From positions 558,001-622,000 of the forward strand of contig NZ_VTWT01000002.1 of NCBI RefSeq assembly GCF_008727925.1: a stretch of 64,000 bases of DNA, read 5' to 3'. A program made the position numbers and the translations under genes. This DNA is from Adhaeribacter soli. GTDB taxonomy: Bacteria > Bacteroidota > Bacteroidia > Cytophagales > Hymenobacteraceae. The notes beneath the pieces are model-generated. The model saw only the letters and a program-made list of their open reading frames with translations, was not told the origin of the DNA and made no database searches. Below, piece after piece: positions 42,851-52,800 of this stretch (its first letter is position 1; each line of letters starts with the position of its first letter).

Positions 42851-43180
42851 ATGAACGAAATTCCTGAGGTCATCCGGACCATTCCGCTGAATTATTACCT
42901 TTTCCTGAGCACGGCTTTATTCGTGATCGGCGTAACGGGCGTACTGCTCCGGCGCAATGCAATCATCATTTTTATGTGTATCGAGCTTATGCTGAATGCG
43001 GTAAACCTGCTTTTAGCGGCCTTTGCATCGTACCGTTCCGACCCGAACGGGCAGGTATTCGTGTTTTTCATTATGGCGGTGGCGGCAGCCGAGGTTTGCG
43101 TGGGCCTGGCCATTATTGTAATGATCTACCGCAACCTGCAGAGTACGGATGTGCACCTGCTCAACAAATTAAAATGGTAG
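42851..43180 (+). CDS. nuoK: NADH-quinone oxidoreductase subunit K
   Basis: 109 residues, three membrane helices. The conserved membrane Glu pair is visible in [10 protein letters not shown] (helix 2) and [10 protein letters not shown] (helix 3), both needed for proton movement in the family. It starts the second half of the cluster behind its own promoter. nuoL follows after 46 bases. Confidence 0.95.
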   Translation: MNEIPEVIRTIPLNYYLFLSTALFVIGVTGVLLRRNAIIIFMCIELMLNAVNLLLAAFASYRSDPNGQVFVFFIMAVAAAEVCVGLAIIVMIYRNLQSTDVHLLNKLKW

Positions 43181-43226
43181 GGCTTTGCGCCCGAAAACTA
43201 TAACGTTCATTTTTAAAATCTTTTAA

Positions 43227-45173
43227 ATGCAACAAATACAAGTACCGGAAAACAATCCAGCCATGGCGCTTCTCTGCCTGCTGATTCCGTTGCTGCCCCT
43301 GATCGGCTTTGTGATCAACGGCCTGGGCAACGGCAAACTTCCGAAATCGCTGGTAAGCCTGGTAGGTTGCGGCAGCGTGCTGATCTCCTTCCTCCTTTCC
43401 ATTTACCTGTTTTTCAGCTTCGAGTCCGGCAGCGCCGGTTACGTTACCGAAGTATTCAACTGGATCCAGGTAGGTACCTTAAGCATTCCGTTTGCTTTCC
43501 AGATCGACCAGCTTTCGCTTATTATGCTACTGTTGGTAACGGGTGTAGGTTTCGTAATTCACGTGTATTCGGCGGGTTACATGAGCCACGATCCGGGTTT
43601 CGGTAAATTCTTTGCTTTCCTGAACCTCTTCATTTTCTCGATGCTGCTGCTCGTAATGGGCGCCAACTACGTAATGATGTTCATCGGGTGGGAAGGTGTA
43701 GGTCTTTGCTCCTACCTGCTCATCGGTTTCTGGAACAAAGTAACGCCATACAACAACGCCGCCAAGAAAGCCTTCATCATGAACCGCATAGGTGACTTAG
43801 GCTTCCTGTTAGGTATTTTCCTGATCTTTATGACTTTCGGCAGCGTAGGTTACGCCGAAGTTTTCGGCAAAGCCGCTACCATTCCGGTTTCTTCCGAAGT
43901 TATTACCGCTATTACCCTGCTCCTGTTTGTGGGTGCGATGGGTAAAAGTGCCCAGATTCCGCTTTATACCTGGCTTCCGGATGCGATGGCCGGTCCTACC
44001 CCGGTTTCAGCCCTCATTCACGCGGCAACCATGGTTACTGCCGGTATTTACATGGTATTGCGTTCGAATATTCTTTACACCATGGCGCCGGAAACCCTGG
44101 AAGTGGTTGCCATTATTGGCTTGGCTACCGCCGTTTTTGCGGCAACCATCGGCCTTTTCCAGAACGACATCAAAAAAGTACTCGCTTATTCAACCGTTTC
44201 CCAGCTGGGTTATATGTTCCTGGCCTTGGGCGTAATGGCTTATTCCTCTTCTTTCTTCCACGTACTTACGCACGCTTTCTTTAAAGCCCTCTTGTTCCTG
44301 GGTGCCGGTTCGGTTATTCATGCCATGAGTGGCGAGCAGGATATGCGTAGCATGGGTGGTTTACGGAAAGCCTTGCCGATCACGTTCATTACTATGCTCA
44401 TCGGTACGTTAGCCATTTCGGGTATTCCGCCGTTTGCCGGTTTCTTCTCCAAAGATGAATTGCTGGCGCACGTGTACGAGCACAACAAAATTATGTGGGG
44501 CTTCGGCGTACTGGCATCCTTCATGACTTCCTTCTACATGTTCCGCTTAATGTTCCTGACGTTCTTCGGAAGTTTCCGTGGCACGGAAGAGCAACGCCAC
44601 CACCTGCACGAATCGCCAGCCAGCATGACCATTCCTTTGATCATCTTAGCCGTGCTTTCTACCATTGGCGGTTTCATGGGTCTGCCGCCGGTATTCTCCG
44701 AAAACCATACGCTTGCCAATTACTTAGCGCCATTGTTTGAGGCTTCCCGCCAGGTTAATCCGGAGGCATTCGGCCACCACATGGATCACGCCACCGAATT
44801 TATGCTGATGGGTATTTCGGTAGCCGTTGCTTTGGTTGCCGCGATTATTGCCTATGTAATTTATGTGAGTAAAAAATCGGTTCCGGCTGCTGAAGGCACT
44901 GAAACGGGAATTCACAAAGTGGTTTACAACAAATACTACATCGACGAGCTTTACGATACCATTATTGTGAAACCGATCATGAGCCTTTCCACCGGCTTGT
45001 ACCGCTTCGTGGAAAAAGGCCTGATCGATCCGTTAGTGAATGGGTTTGGTAAAGTTACGATGGGCGGCGGCCGCGGTTTGCGCGTGCTGCAGAGCGGCGC
45101 GATCGGTTCTTATTTGCTTACCATGGTGGTAGGCATTATCCTGATCCTGGTGCTGAACTTTATCTTGCGCTAA
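43227..45173 (+). CDS. nuoL: NADH-quinone oxidoreductase subunit L
   Basis: 648 residues, the distal antiporter-like proton-pumping subunit with about 16 helices and the long lateral helix at the C-terminal end. The family marks W-E-G-V-G-L-C-S-Y-L-L-I-G-F-W, A-A-K-K-A-F-I-M-N-R-I-G-D and H-A-A-T-M-V-T-A-G-I-Y are all present, with the key Glu and Lys. It is longer than the E. coli protein mainly in the C-terminal part. Confidence 0.95.
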   Translation: MQQIQVPENNPAMALLCLLIPLLPLIGFVINGLGNGKLPKSLVSLVGCGSVLISFLLSIYLFFSFESGSAGYVTEVFNWIQVGTLSIPFAFQIDQLSLIMLLLVTGVGFVIHVYSAGYMSHDPGFGKFFAFLNLFIFSMLLLVMGANYVMMFIGWEGVGLCSYLLIGFWNKVTPYNNAAKKAFIMNRIGDLGFLLGIFLIFMTFGSVGYAEVFGKAATIPVSSEVITAITLLLFVGAMGKSAQIPLYTWLPDAMAGPTPVSALIHAATMVTAGIYMVLRSNILYTMAPETLEVVAIIGLATAVFAATIGLFQNDIKKVLAYSTVSQLGYMFLALGVMAYSSSFFHVLTHAFFKALLFLGAGSVIHAMSGEQDMRSMGGLRKALPITFITMLIGTLAISGIPPFAGFFSKDELLAHVYEHNKIMWGFGVLASFMTSFYMFRLMFLTFFGSFRGTEEQRHHLHESPASMTIPLIILAVLSTIGGFMGLPPVFSENHTLANYLAPLFEASRQVNPEAFGHHMDHATEFMLMGISVAVALVAAIIAYVIYVSKKSVPAAEGTETGIHKVVYNKYYIDELYDTIIVKPIMSLSTGLYRFVEKGLIDPLVNGFGKVTMGGGRGLRVLQSGAIGSYLLTMVVGIILILVLNFILR

Positions 45174-45177
45174 GCCT

Positions 45178-45262
45178 GATTTGAAGATTTGGAAATTTGA
45201 AGATTTGAAGATTTGGAGATTTGAAAATTCAGATCGAAGAATTGAAAATTCGAAAGTAGAAT
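45178..45262 (+). repeat. GAAGATTTG-word tract after nuoL
   Basis: Nine or so degenerate copies of TTTGAAGATTTGGA-like words fill the first part of the nuoL-nuoM gap, changing to GAAAATTCG words at the end. They are direct repeats, with no obvious complementary tract before nuoM. Confidence 0.75.
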
Positions 45263-45302
45263 TCATAAAAACGTACAGTCCGAAACGCTGTCGTTTTCAA
45301 AT

Positions 45303-45437
45303 AAAAAGTCCTGATACCTGTGTCTTGATACTTGTGTCTGATAAATAAAAAGTCCTGATACCTGTGTCTTGATACTTGTGTCAGAAATAAAATTAAAAGT
45401 CCTGATACTTGTGTCTTGATACTTGTGTCTGAATAAC
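45303..45437 (+). repeat. Three tandem 44-47-bp repeats before nuoM
   Basis: The string AAAAGTCCTGATAC begins at about 45304, 45348 and 45395, giving units of 44 and 47 bases. Each unit holds two halves, TCCTGATACCTGTGTC and TTGATACTTGTGTC. The last unit ends 15 bases before the nuoM ATG. The half-unit word also precedes nuoF. Confidence 0.88.
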
Positions 45438-45451
45438 ATTAACAATATAAA

Positions 45452-46900
45452 ATGTTAACAGCTTTTTTACTTTTCTGGCCGGCGCTTGCCGGTTTACTGG
45501 TTCTGCTAATGCGCGGGGAAGCCGCCAAAAAAGTGGCTTTGGGAGCAGCCGTTATCGAATTCTTGGCCGTAGTTGACGCCATGATGCAGTTCGACCCGAA
45601 CGCCGGAACCCAATTCGAACTGAACCTGCCCTGGATCGAAAATGCCGGTATCGCCTTCCACATCGGTATGGATGGTATCAGCATGCTGCTGGTTTTCTTA
45701 GCGGCATTTCTGGTGCCCTTAATTATTCTGGCCAGCTTTAAACACGATTACCGCAACCCCGGCACGTTCTATGCCCTTATCCTTTTCATGCAGACCGGCA
45801 TGATCGGTTCGTTTGTGGCTCTGGATGCGTTTGTGTTCTATTTCTTCTGGGAGGTTGCTTTAATTCCGATCTACTTTATTGCCGGTATCTGGGGTGGTGA
45901 GCGCCGCGTGCCGGTTACTTTTAAGTTCTTTATCTATACCATTTTCGGTTCGTTGTTCATGCTGGTTGGGTTCGTGTACCTTTACTTCCAGACCCCGGGC
46001 ACGCACACTTCCGATCTTTCCGCATTCTACCAGTTAGCGCTTTCTCCGGAAAATCAGAGCTGGGTTTTCTGGTTCATTTTCTTAGCGTTTGCCATTAAAA
46101 TGCCGGTTTTCCCGTTCCACACCTGGCAGCCTGACACCTATACCGAAGCGCCAACTACGGGTACCATGCTTCTTTCCGGTATCATGCTGAAAATGGGTAT
46201 TTACGGGGTGATTCGCTGGTTACTGCCGGTGGTTCCGGCCGGGGTAGCGCAATGGGCGGATGTGGTACTGGTACTTGCCATTATCGGGATTATCTACGGA
46301 GCCATCATTGCCATTCGTCAGAACGACATGAAACGCCTCGCGGCTTTCTCTTCTATTTCGCACGTGGGTTTAATTGCCGCGGGTTTATTCACCCTGAACA
46401 TGCAGGGCCTGCAGGGCGCCATGATCCAGATGCTGAGCCACGGTATTAACGTAGTAGGTATCTTCTTCCTGATCGATATTATTTTCCGTCGCTTGGGTAC
46501 CAGAGAAATCAAAGCATTGGGTGGCATTACGCAATATGGCAAAGCCTTTACTATTTGCTTTATGGTGGTGTTGCTGGCCATGGTAGGTTTACCACTGACC
46601 AACGGTTTCGTAGGTGAATTCCTGCTGCTTTCCGGCGTGTTCCAGTACAACTACATTATGGGTGGCGTAGCAGGTATTACCATTATTCTGGGGGCGGTAT
46701 ATATGTTCCGCATGTTCCAGCGCGTCATGTTCGGCGAAGCCAACTACGTAACCTCCAAATTCACCGACCTGACCGCTACCGAAATGGCCGTTCTGATCCC
46801 GATCATCATCATGATCTTCTGGATCGGTTTGCACCCGAACACATTCCTGCAAATCTCCGAACCAGCCGTAAGAGACCTGCTGACGATTATAAAAAGATAG
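45452..46900 (+). CDS. nuoM: NADH-quinone oxidoreductase subunit M
   Basis: 482 residues, antiporter-like proton pump of the membrane arm with about 14 helices. F-F-W-E-V-A-L-I-P-I-Y-F carries the conserved Glu of helix 5, and F-A-I-K-M-P-V-F-P-F-H-T-W carries the central Lys. Y-S-S-I-S-H type marks appear as F-S-S-I-S-H-V-G. The length is typical. Confidence 0.95.
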   Translation: MLTAFLLFWPALAGLLVLLMRGEAAKKVALGAAVIEFLAVVDAMMQFDPNAGTQFELNLPWIENAGIAFHIGMDGISMLLVFLAAFLVPLIILASFKHDYRNPGTFYALILFMQTGMIGSFVALDAFVFYFFWEVALIPIYFIAGIWGGERRVPVTFKFFIYTIFGSLFMLVGFVYLYFQTPGTHTSDLSAFYQLALSPENQSWVFWFIFLAFAIKMPVFPFHTWQPDTYTEAPTTGTMLLSGIMLKMGIYGVIRWLLPVVPAGVAQWADVVLVLAIIGIIYGAIIAIRQNDMKRLAAFSSISHVGLIAAGLFTLNMQGLQGAMIQMLSHGINVVGIFFLIDIIFRRLGTREIKALGGITQYGKAFTICFMVVLLAMVGLPLTNGFVGEFLLLSGVFQYNYIMGGVAGITIILGAVYMFRMFQRVMFGEANYVTSKFTDLTATEMAVLIPIIIMIFWIGLHPNTFLQISEPAVRDLLTIIKR

Positions 46901-47067
46901 TTCGACTTTCCGATATTCGACTGTTCGACACTCGAGTTTTTGAAAGTCCGATTTGGAAATAAAAGTAAATAAGCTTAAAAGAGCTTCGGTTGAAGAAAAC
47001 GGTTTGTTCAGGATCTTTAAAAGAGAAAATCGAACAATCGAATATCCAACAATCGAAAAATCGAAAT
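46901..47067. repeat. TCGAA-word inverted repeat before nuoN
   Basis: TTCGACTTTCCGATATTCGA and CTGTTCGACACTCGAG (46902-46936) follow nuoM. AATCGAACAATCGAATATCC and AACAATCGAAAAATCGAAA (47028-47066) precede the nuoN ATG at 47073. The arms complement each other. Same word family as before ndh and pruA. Confidence 0.82.
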
Positions 47068-47072
47068 AAAAA

Positions 47073-48452
47073 ATGACTTCAATAATTCTTTTATCAGTTT
47101 TCGGCATCATTAACCTTTTCCTGGGCTTCCTGAAGTCGAACCGGATCTTAATGCCGGCGGTGGTCGTTTTTCTGGCCATTGTTTTTGGGGTGAATTTCAT
47201 CGACTGGAACCAGGGCCCGCAAACCCACTTCAACAACATGCTGGTTATCGACAATTTTTCGGTAGCCTTCGCTGCAGTTATGGTGCTTTCCATGTTGCTG
47301 ATCCTGCCGTTTTCGCGCTCCTATGTAACCGATGAGAACCCGCATTTAGCTGAATTTTACTCGCTGCTGCTTTTCTCTTTGGTAGGCGCCATCATGATGG
47401 TGAGCTACGAGAACATGCTGATGCTTTTCCTGGGAATCGAGATCCTTTCCATTGCCATGTACGTGCTGGCCGGAAGCCATAAAAAGCAACTCCGCTCCAA
47501 CGAAGCAGCCCTGAAGTATCTGCTGATGGGTTCTTTTGCTACCGGTATTTTACTTTTCGGCATTGCCCTGATCTACGGCGCTTCCGGTACGTTCAACATT
47601 TCCGACATTGCTTCTTTTTCTTCTACCCAGCCTGCCGGTTTACTGCCAATGATGGAAGTAGGCGTGCTGATGATCCTGATCGGGGTTTGCTTTAAAATCG
47701 GCGCCGCGCCTTTCCATTTCTGGACCCCGGACGTGTACGAAGGAACGCCAACCATTTTCACGGCTTACATGAGCACCGTAGTTAAAACGGCAGGTATTGC
47801 AGCTTTCTACAAACTGGTTTGGTCGGTTTTCCCGGGTCTGAACGAATTCTGGTACCCTACTTTGGTTGCTATTACCGTGCTGACTTTAGTTATCGGGAAC
47901 GTGGGTGCGGCCGTGCAGAACAGCTTTAAACGGATGCTTGCTTACTCCAGTATTGCGCACGCCGGTTACCTGTTAATTGCCCTTACTTCCTTCAACGACC
48001 GTTCTGAAAATGCTATCCTGTTTTACGCTTTGGCTTATACCGTAGCCACCGTAGCCGCTTTCGGCGTCCTGAAACTGGTTTCCGACCAGCGTGGGGAAGA
48101 AGGTTACGAAGCTTTCAACGGCTTAGGTAAAACCAACCCGCTGCTGGCTTTCTCGATGACTGTAGCAATGTGCTCCCTGGCCAGCATTCCGCTTACCGGT
48201 GGTTTCTTTGCCAAGTTCTTCATCTTTGGAGCTGCCATCGATGCCGGCGCGGTTTGGTTGGTAGTGGTTGCTATTTTAATGTCAGCAGTTAGCATTTACT
48301 ATTACTTCCGGGTGGTTATTGCCATGTATATGCGCGATGCCGAAGGCGAAAGAATTGCGGTTGATCCGTTTGCTGCTTTCATGCTGATCGTGCTGAGCAT
48401 TTTCACCATTCTGATGGGGGTGGCTCCGGGTTTATTCAACAACCTGCTGTAA
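47073..48452 (+). CDS. nuoN: NADH-quinone oxidoreductase subunit N
   Basis: 459 residues, the third antiporter-like subunit, next to NuoK. L-G-I-E-I-L-S-I-A-M-Y-V-L has the helix-5 Glu, and F-K-I-G-A-A-P-F-H-F-W-T-P-D-V-Y-E-G has the central Lys and the conserved loop. It is the last complex I gene; a terminator follows. Confidence 0.95.
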   Translation: MTSIILLSVFGIINLFLGFLKSNRILMPAVVVFLAIVFGVNFIDWNQGPQTHFNNMLVIDNFSVAFAAVMVLSMLLILPFSRSYVTDENPHLAEFYSLLLFSLVGAIMMVSYENMLMLFLGIEILSIAMYVLAGSHKKQLRSNEAALKYLLMGSFATGILLFGIALIYGASGTFNISDIASFSSTQPAGLLPMMEVGVLMILIGVCFKIGAAPFHFWTPDVYEGTPTIFTAYMSTVVKTAGIAAFYKLVWSVFPGLNEFWYPTLVAITVLTLVIGNVGAAVQNSFKRMLAYSSIAHAGYLLIALTSFNDRSENAILFYALAYTVATVAAFGVLKLVSDQRGEEGYEAFNGLGKTNPLLAFSMTVAMCSLASIPLTGGFFAKFFIFGAAIDAGAVWLVVVAILMSAVSIYYYFRVVIAMYMRDAEGERIAVDPFAAFMLIVLSIFTILMGVAPGLFNNLL

Positions 48453-48474
48453 GTAAAACAATACCAATTTTCAT

Positions 48475-48512
48475 AAAAAAGGAAAGCCGGGCGAATTCGT
48501 TCGGCTTTTTTG
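48475..48512 (+). terminator. Terminator after nuoN
   Basis: AAAGCCG (48483-48489) pairs with CGGCTTT (48502-48508), with additional pairing of CGAATTCG in the loop, and a T-run. Confidence 0.8.
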
Positions 48513-48570
48513 TTTCGCGTCTGAATCAAGCCTTCTTACCTTTTTCTTAAAAGACAGGCCACTTCAATCG

Positions 48571-48647
48571 CTGGTGCGAGCCTCCGGCTCGTATCCCACA
48601 CATAACCCAATCCAATAAAACAGATACGAGCCGGAGGCTCGCACCAG
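48571..48647. repeat. 25-bp perfect inverted repeat (GGTGCGAGCC type)
   Basis: CTGGTGCGAGCCTCCGGCTC plus GTATC (48571-48595) is perfectly complemented at 48623-48647 around a 27-base AT-rich loop. The arm contains an inner palindrome GAGCCTCCGGCTC. It has no T-run and lies 130 bases before the cytochrome c gene. Likely a dispersed element. Confidence 0.85.
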
Positions 48648-48776
48648 CATGAGGCTGTGGTCAGCTTTGCAACCAGCATCCTTCCCTCAGGAATAAGCCG
48701 GCTTTCCTAAAGGTATGTTATAAACACATACAACTTTTTATATATTGCGGACTTGTTCACCTAAACTCCTACACTT

Positions 48777-49757
48777 ATGAAAAGAAAATTACCGAAGATT
48801 CTGGGCGGCCTTGTGCTGGCCGTGGTATTGCTTTTTGCCGGCGTACTAATTTACCTGAAAACGGCTTTGCCAAATGTGGGTCCGGCTCCGGAATTAAAGA
48901 TCGAAAACACGACGGCTCAAATAGAACGGGGCCGCTACCTGGCCAATCACGTAGCCGTTTGCATCGACTGCCATTCCTCCCGCGACTGGACGAAGTTTTC
49001 CGGTCCGCCGGTGGCCGGCACCTATGGCAAAGGCGGCGAGAAATTCGATCAGAGCGTTGGCTTTCCGGGTGTATTCTATTCCAAAAACATTACACCGGCT
49101 GGTTTAGGCGACTGGACCGATGGCGAAATTTTCCGGGCCATTACGGCCGGCGTAAGCAAAGATGGCAGCGCCCTTTTCCCGGTTATGCCGCACCACCTAT
49201 ATGGCCAGCTCGACCAGGAAGACATCAAAGCCATTATTGCTTATTTGCGCACCCTCGCCCCTATCGAAAATCAGGTAGCCGCTTCTACCCCCGATTTCCC
49301 GATGAATTTTATCATCAACACCATTCCTTCGGCGCCGCATTTCCAGACCATACCAGCTAAAACCGACCAGGTTGCTTATGGGAAATACCTGATCACGGCC
49401 AGCGCCTGCGTGGAATGCCACACTCAAAAGGACAAAGGCCAAAATATTCCGGGCATGGAATACGCCGGCGGCATGGAATTCAGATTCCCCGATGGTAATG
49501 TCCTGCGTTCGCCCAACATCACCCCGGATCCAAAAACCGGTATCGGCAACTGGACCCGCGAAGCTTTTATTAACCGCTTTAAAATGCACGCCAACGCGCC
49601 GCAACCGGTTGCAAAAGGCGGTTTCCAGACCGTAATGCCCTGGACCATGTATGCCGGCATGACGGAAGAAGACTTAGGCGCCATCTACGCTTACCTGCAA
49701 ACCGTGCCGGCCAAAGAAAATAAAGTAGTTCGATTTACGGCTGCTATCGGTCAATAA
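48777..49757 (+). CDS. Membrane-anchored di-haem cytochrome c
   Basis: 326 residues. An N-terminal helix (about 8-28) anchors it to the cytoplasmic membrane facing the periplasm; no lipobox is seen. There are two covalent haem sites, C-I-D-C-H at 62-66 and C-V-E-C-H at 211-215, each followed by a cytochrome c domain. Met-containing loops V-M-P-H-H and V-M-P-W may give the axial ligands. The repeated layout (R-G-R-Y-L-A, Y-G-K-Y-L-I before the haem sites) suggests internal duplication. Such proteins act as electron carriers or as subunits of alcohol/aldehyde dehydrogenases. No dehydrogenase gene is adjacent, so its partner is unknown. Confidence 0.88.
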   Translation: MKRKLPKILGGLVLAVVLLFAGVLIYLKTALPNVGPAPELKIENTTAQIERGRYLANHVAVCIDCHSSRDWTKFSGPPVAGTYGKGGEKFDQSVGFPGVFYSKNITPAGLGDWTDGEIFRAITAGVSKDGSALFPVMPHHLYGQLDQEDIKAIIAYLRTLAPIENQVAASTPDFPMNFIINTIPSAPHFQTIPAKTDQVAYGKYLITASACVECHTQKDKGQNIPGMEYAGGMEFRFPDGNVLRSPNITPDPKTGIGNWTREAFINRFKMHANAPQPVAKGGFQTVMPWTMYAGMTEEDLGAIYAYLQTVPAKENKVVRFTAAIGQ

Positions 49758-49769
49758 TCTGAATCAAGC

Positions 49770-49820
49770 TTAAAAGAAAAATCCCGGCCGCAATTATAGC
49801 AGCCGGGATTTTTCTTTTAA
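49770..49820. terminator. Bidirectional terminator with 19-bp perfect stem
   Basis: TTAAAAGAAAAATCCCGGC (49770-49788) is perfectly complemented at 49802-49820. A- and T-runs on both sides let it serve the cytochrome gene and the convergent GEVED protein gene. Confidence 0.88.
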
Positions 49821-49857
49821 AACAATAGCGTTTGGGAGGTGAAAAGTAGATCGAATT

Positions 49858-52800
49858 CTATTTCTGAATAACCAGCGGTTTTACAAACGTATGACCGGAA
49901 TCCGTGATCCGCACCAGATACGTTCCGGCCGGAAGCTCCTGCACATGTATGCTTACTTCTTCCGCCCCGCCTGCTACTTTTTGAGCTTTTACTTTTTGGC
50001 CCAAAACCGATACGATTTCGACTTCTTTCACTGACTTGCTATCAGAAAACTTCAGGGTTACAGAGGCCGTTGCCGGGTTCGGGTAAAGTTTAAAAGCGTT
50101 GGCAGCCGCTTCTTTCAGGCCGGTGGTCAGGATCATTACCGTCTGCTGAACCGTAGCCGGACAGCCCTGCTGATCGGTTCCTTTTAATATTACCGTGTAA
50201 GTTCCTGGTGCCGGGTACGAATGCGTAGGGGAAGCAGTAGAAGCAGAATCACCATCACCGAAGTACCATTTTACCGGAGCTGTGATACTTAAATTCTGGG
50301 GGGTAAACAGAACTGTTAAGGGAGAATTGATGCTGTAAGTAAAAGCTAAATTCGGCACTTTGTTCGTTACGCTTACCCTTGCGGTGTCGTTAATCCGGTT
50401 CAGGTCGTTTGGCAGATTGGTAAACGCTTTGATCGCATGATTACCGGCGGCACTTAAATTAGCTTTAACGGAAAAGCAGAATTGCTTTGTTTGGTTCGGC
50501 ATTAAAGAGTCGGTATACTGCTGGGTAACGATTGCCTGGTTGTTAACTTTGTAGGACACTGTGAAATTCTTCTGCTTCACGTTGCCAAAGTTGGTTAGAT
50601 TCACGCATACCTGTTCAGTAGCAGTAAAGCTGCAGTGATTTCCGGCTAAAGGTTTGGTGAAAGCTACCGCGCCAATATCGTTTAAAACCGTACCGCCCAG
50701 TACAGTAACTACTTTCTGAACTGTGGTGAGACATCCCTGAAAATCAACTGCCTTCATAGTTACGGTGTAAGTACCCGGTGCCCGATAAGTATGGCTCGGC
50801 ATCATGGTAGTAGTGGAATCGCCGTCGCCGAAATACCATTTAATAAAACTTCCTGTATTTACATATTGAGTAGTAAACTGGAAAGTACTGCCGGTTGTGT
50901 TGGTAAAGGTAAAGTTTGCCATTGAAACTTTGTTAATTATTGACAGTTTCGCCGTATCGTTTACCAGATCCTGATCGCCGGCTAAGCGGGAAAAGGCTCG
51001 TAAGGTGTAGGTTCCAGCGGCCACCAGATTTGCTCTTGTCGAAAAACAGAACTGCTTGGTTTGACCAGGTAAAAGTGAATCGGCAAACGTTTCTGATACC
51101 ATAGCCAGGTTATTGATTTTATAAGCTACCGGGAAGTTTTTCCTGACGGTATTACCAAAATTAGTAAGGTTTACGCACACTTCTTCCGTTGCTGATTTGT
51201 CGCAACCTGTGGTAGTGGGTTTGTTTATCCCGGATACTCCCACATCGTTTAAGGTTGCCGCCAGGTCCAGGATCCGTATATCATCGATGGCGATAGCCGG
51301 GGTATTGGCGCTTCCGATCGTTGCCCGAAACCGGAGGCGAATGCTTTTCCCGGCATAAGCAGCCAGCGAAATCTGTGCTTTCAGCCAGGGATCATTTAGC
51401 AGCGCTTGCTGACTGCCGGTTAAAGTATAAACGTTCAGATTCCAGTTTCCTCCTTCATTCACATCTACGGCTAAAGAGCCGTTCGTGCCGCCATACAAGT
51501 GGTACCAGAACTCCAGCGTTGGTGTTTGCAGGGAAGTTAACGTAATACAAGGGGATTCCAGGTTGGCTGTACCGGCATTTGAGCCATAGCTGAAGAAGTT
51601 CAGATAGTTGCCATTTCCGGTAGTATGATCGCCGGAAGCGCTTCTGTTTACTTTTGCCCGGGTTATCGTTCCGGAAACAAACCAATCCTGAGTATCATCG
51701 GTAGCGTTGTACCACCCGTTTTTAAAAGCTCCCGTGAGAATATTATTTCCTAAAGCGTCTAATTGAGGAACAAAGCTTTCAAAGGTCTCAGTTGCCGGGA
51801 AAGAAGTTATGCCGTTACCAAAATTAGTAATGCGGACGGTAACGGTATCATTCAAGGGTTGGGCATCGAGGGGTAACGCGGTCCAGGCTTTAATTGTATG
51901 AACCTGAGCTGTGCCTAAGTTGGCTTTAACCGTAAAGGTTATGGCGGTGGTATCGCCAGGGGCCAGATTTTTGGTTATGGTTTCGCTGCCCATGGTAGTA
52001 CCGTTTACCGAATACCAAACCGGGAAATTAGTTTGCGGGGTGGTACCCAGGTTTTTAAGAATTACGCCTACCGTTTCGGTAGCACTCAGCCCGCAGGCGC
52101 TTTTCACCCTGGTAATGGCCGTAACCCCGGCATCTATTGGGCTGGGCGGTGCGCTGATTGTAACAGAATAATCTTCCGTTTCGCCGCTAGTGTGGAAGGT
52201 ACACGCCTGGGTACTAAGTGGTTTCTGATTGGTAAAAGCACGTACCCGCATTCGGAAAGTACCAAGCGGCCCGGTAGCTGGCAGCGTTAAAATGGAAGTT
52301 ACCGCTGGGGTATTACTGGCCGGAGATTGATAAACAAATTCATCATCACTAAAAACAAGATCCTGATTAAAGTCTATCCAGGCACCAAATCCCATAGTAT
52401 AATTGGCAGTTATACTTAAAGAAGTAGCCTGTCCACGTACAAGGCTGGCGGTTAAATTGCTGAAATCCTGATACCCGTTCGCGCCACACCCGCTGCTGTT
52501 GGTAAAACCTCCCATGCTAACGTTTGAAATTATGAAGTTATTCGTTGTATAAGCGCAGTAATCATTATGCAGGTTCAGGGTACAGTATTGAGGGCTTCCC
52601 ACCAGGTTCAGGGTATAATCTTCAGTTTCGCCGGAATTTAACTGAACACACGATTGCCCGGCTGTTAAATTAAAAACATAAGGGGCAGAGCGGATGCGCA
52701 TGCGAACAGGTCCGGGCGTGCCATATTGGGCAATGGTGATAGAACCGGTATGCGTGTAGTTCGGGTAATCGGTACCCAGGAATTCGCCCGGATCATCAAA

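Noticed and set aside
45178-45437. Repeats between nuoL and nuoM considered as a CRISPR array
   Set aside because: Units are contiguous without unique spacers, are themselves made of half-units, and no cas genes are present.
46589-47293. 234-residue open frame on the minus strand across the nuoM-nuoN junction
   Set aside because: It overlaps two firm complex I genes and the repeat tract between them; Lys/Thr-rich, with no family features.
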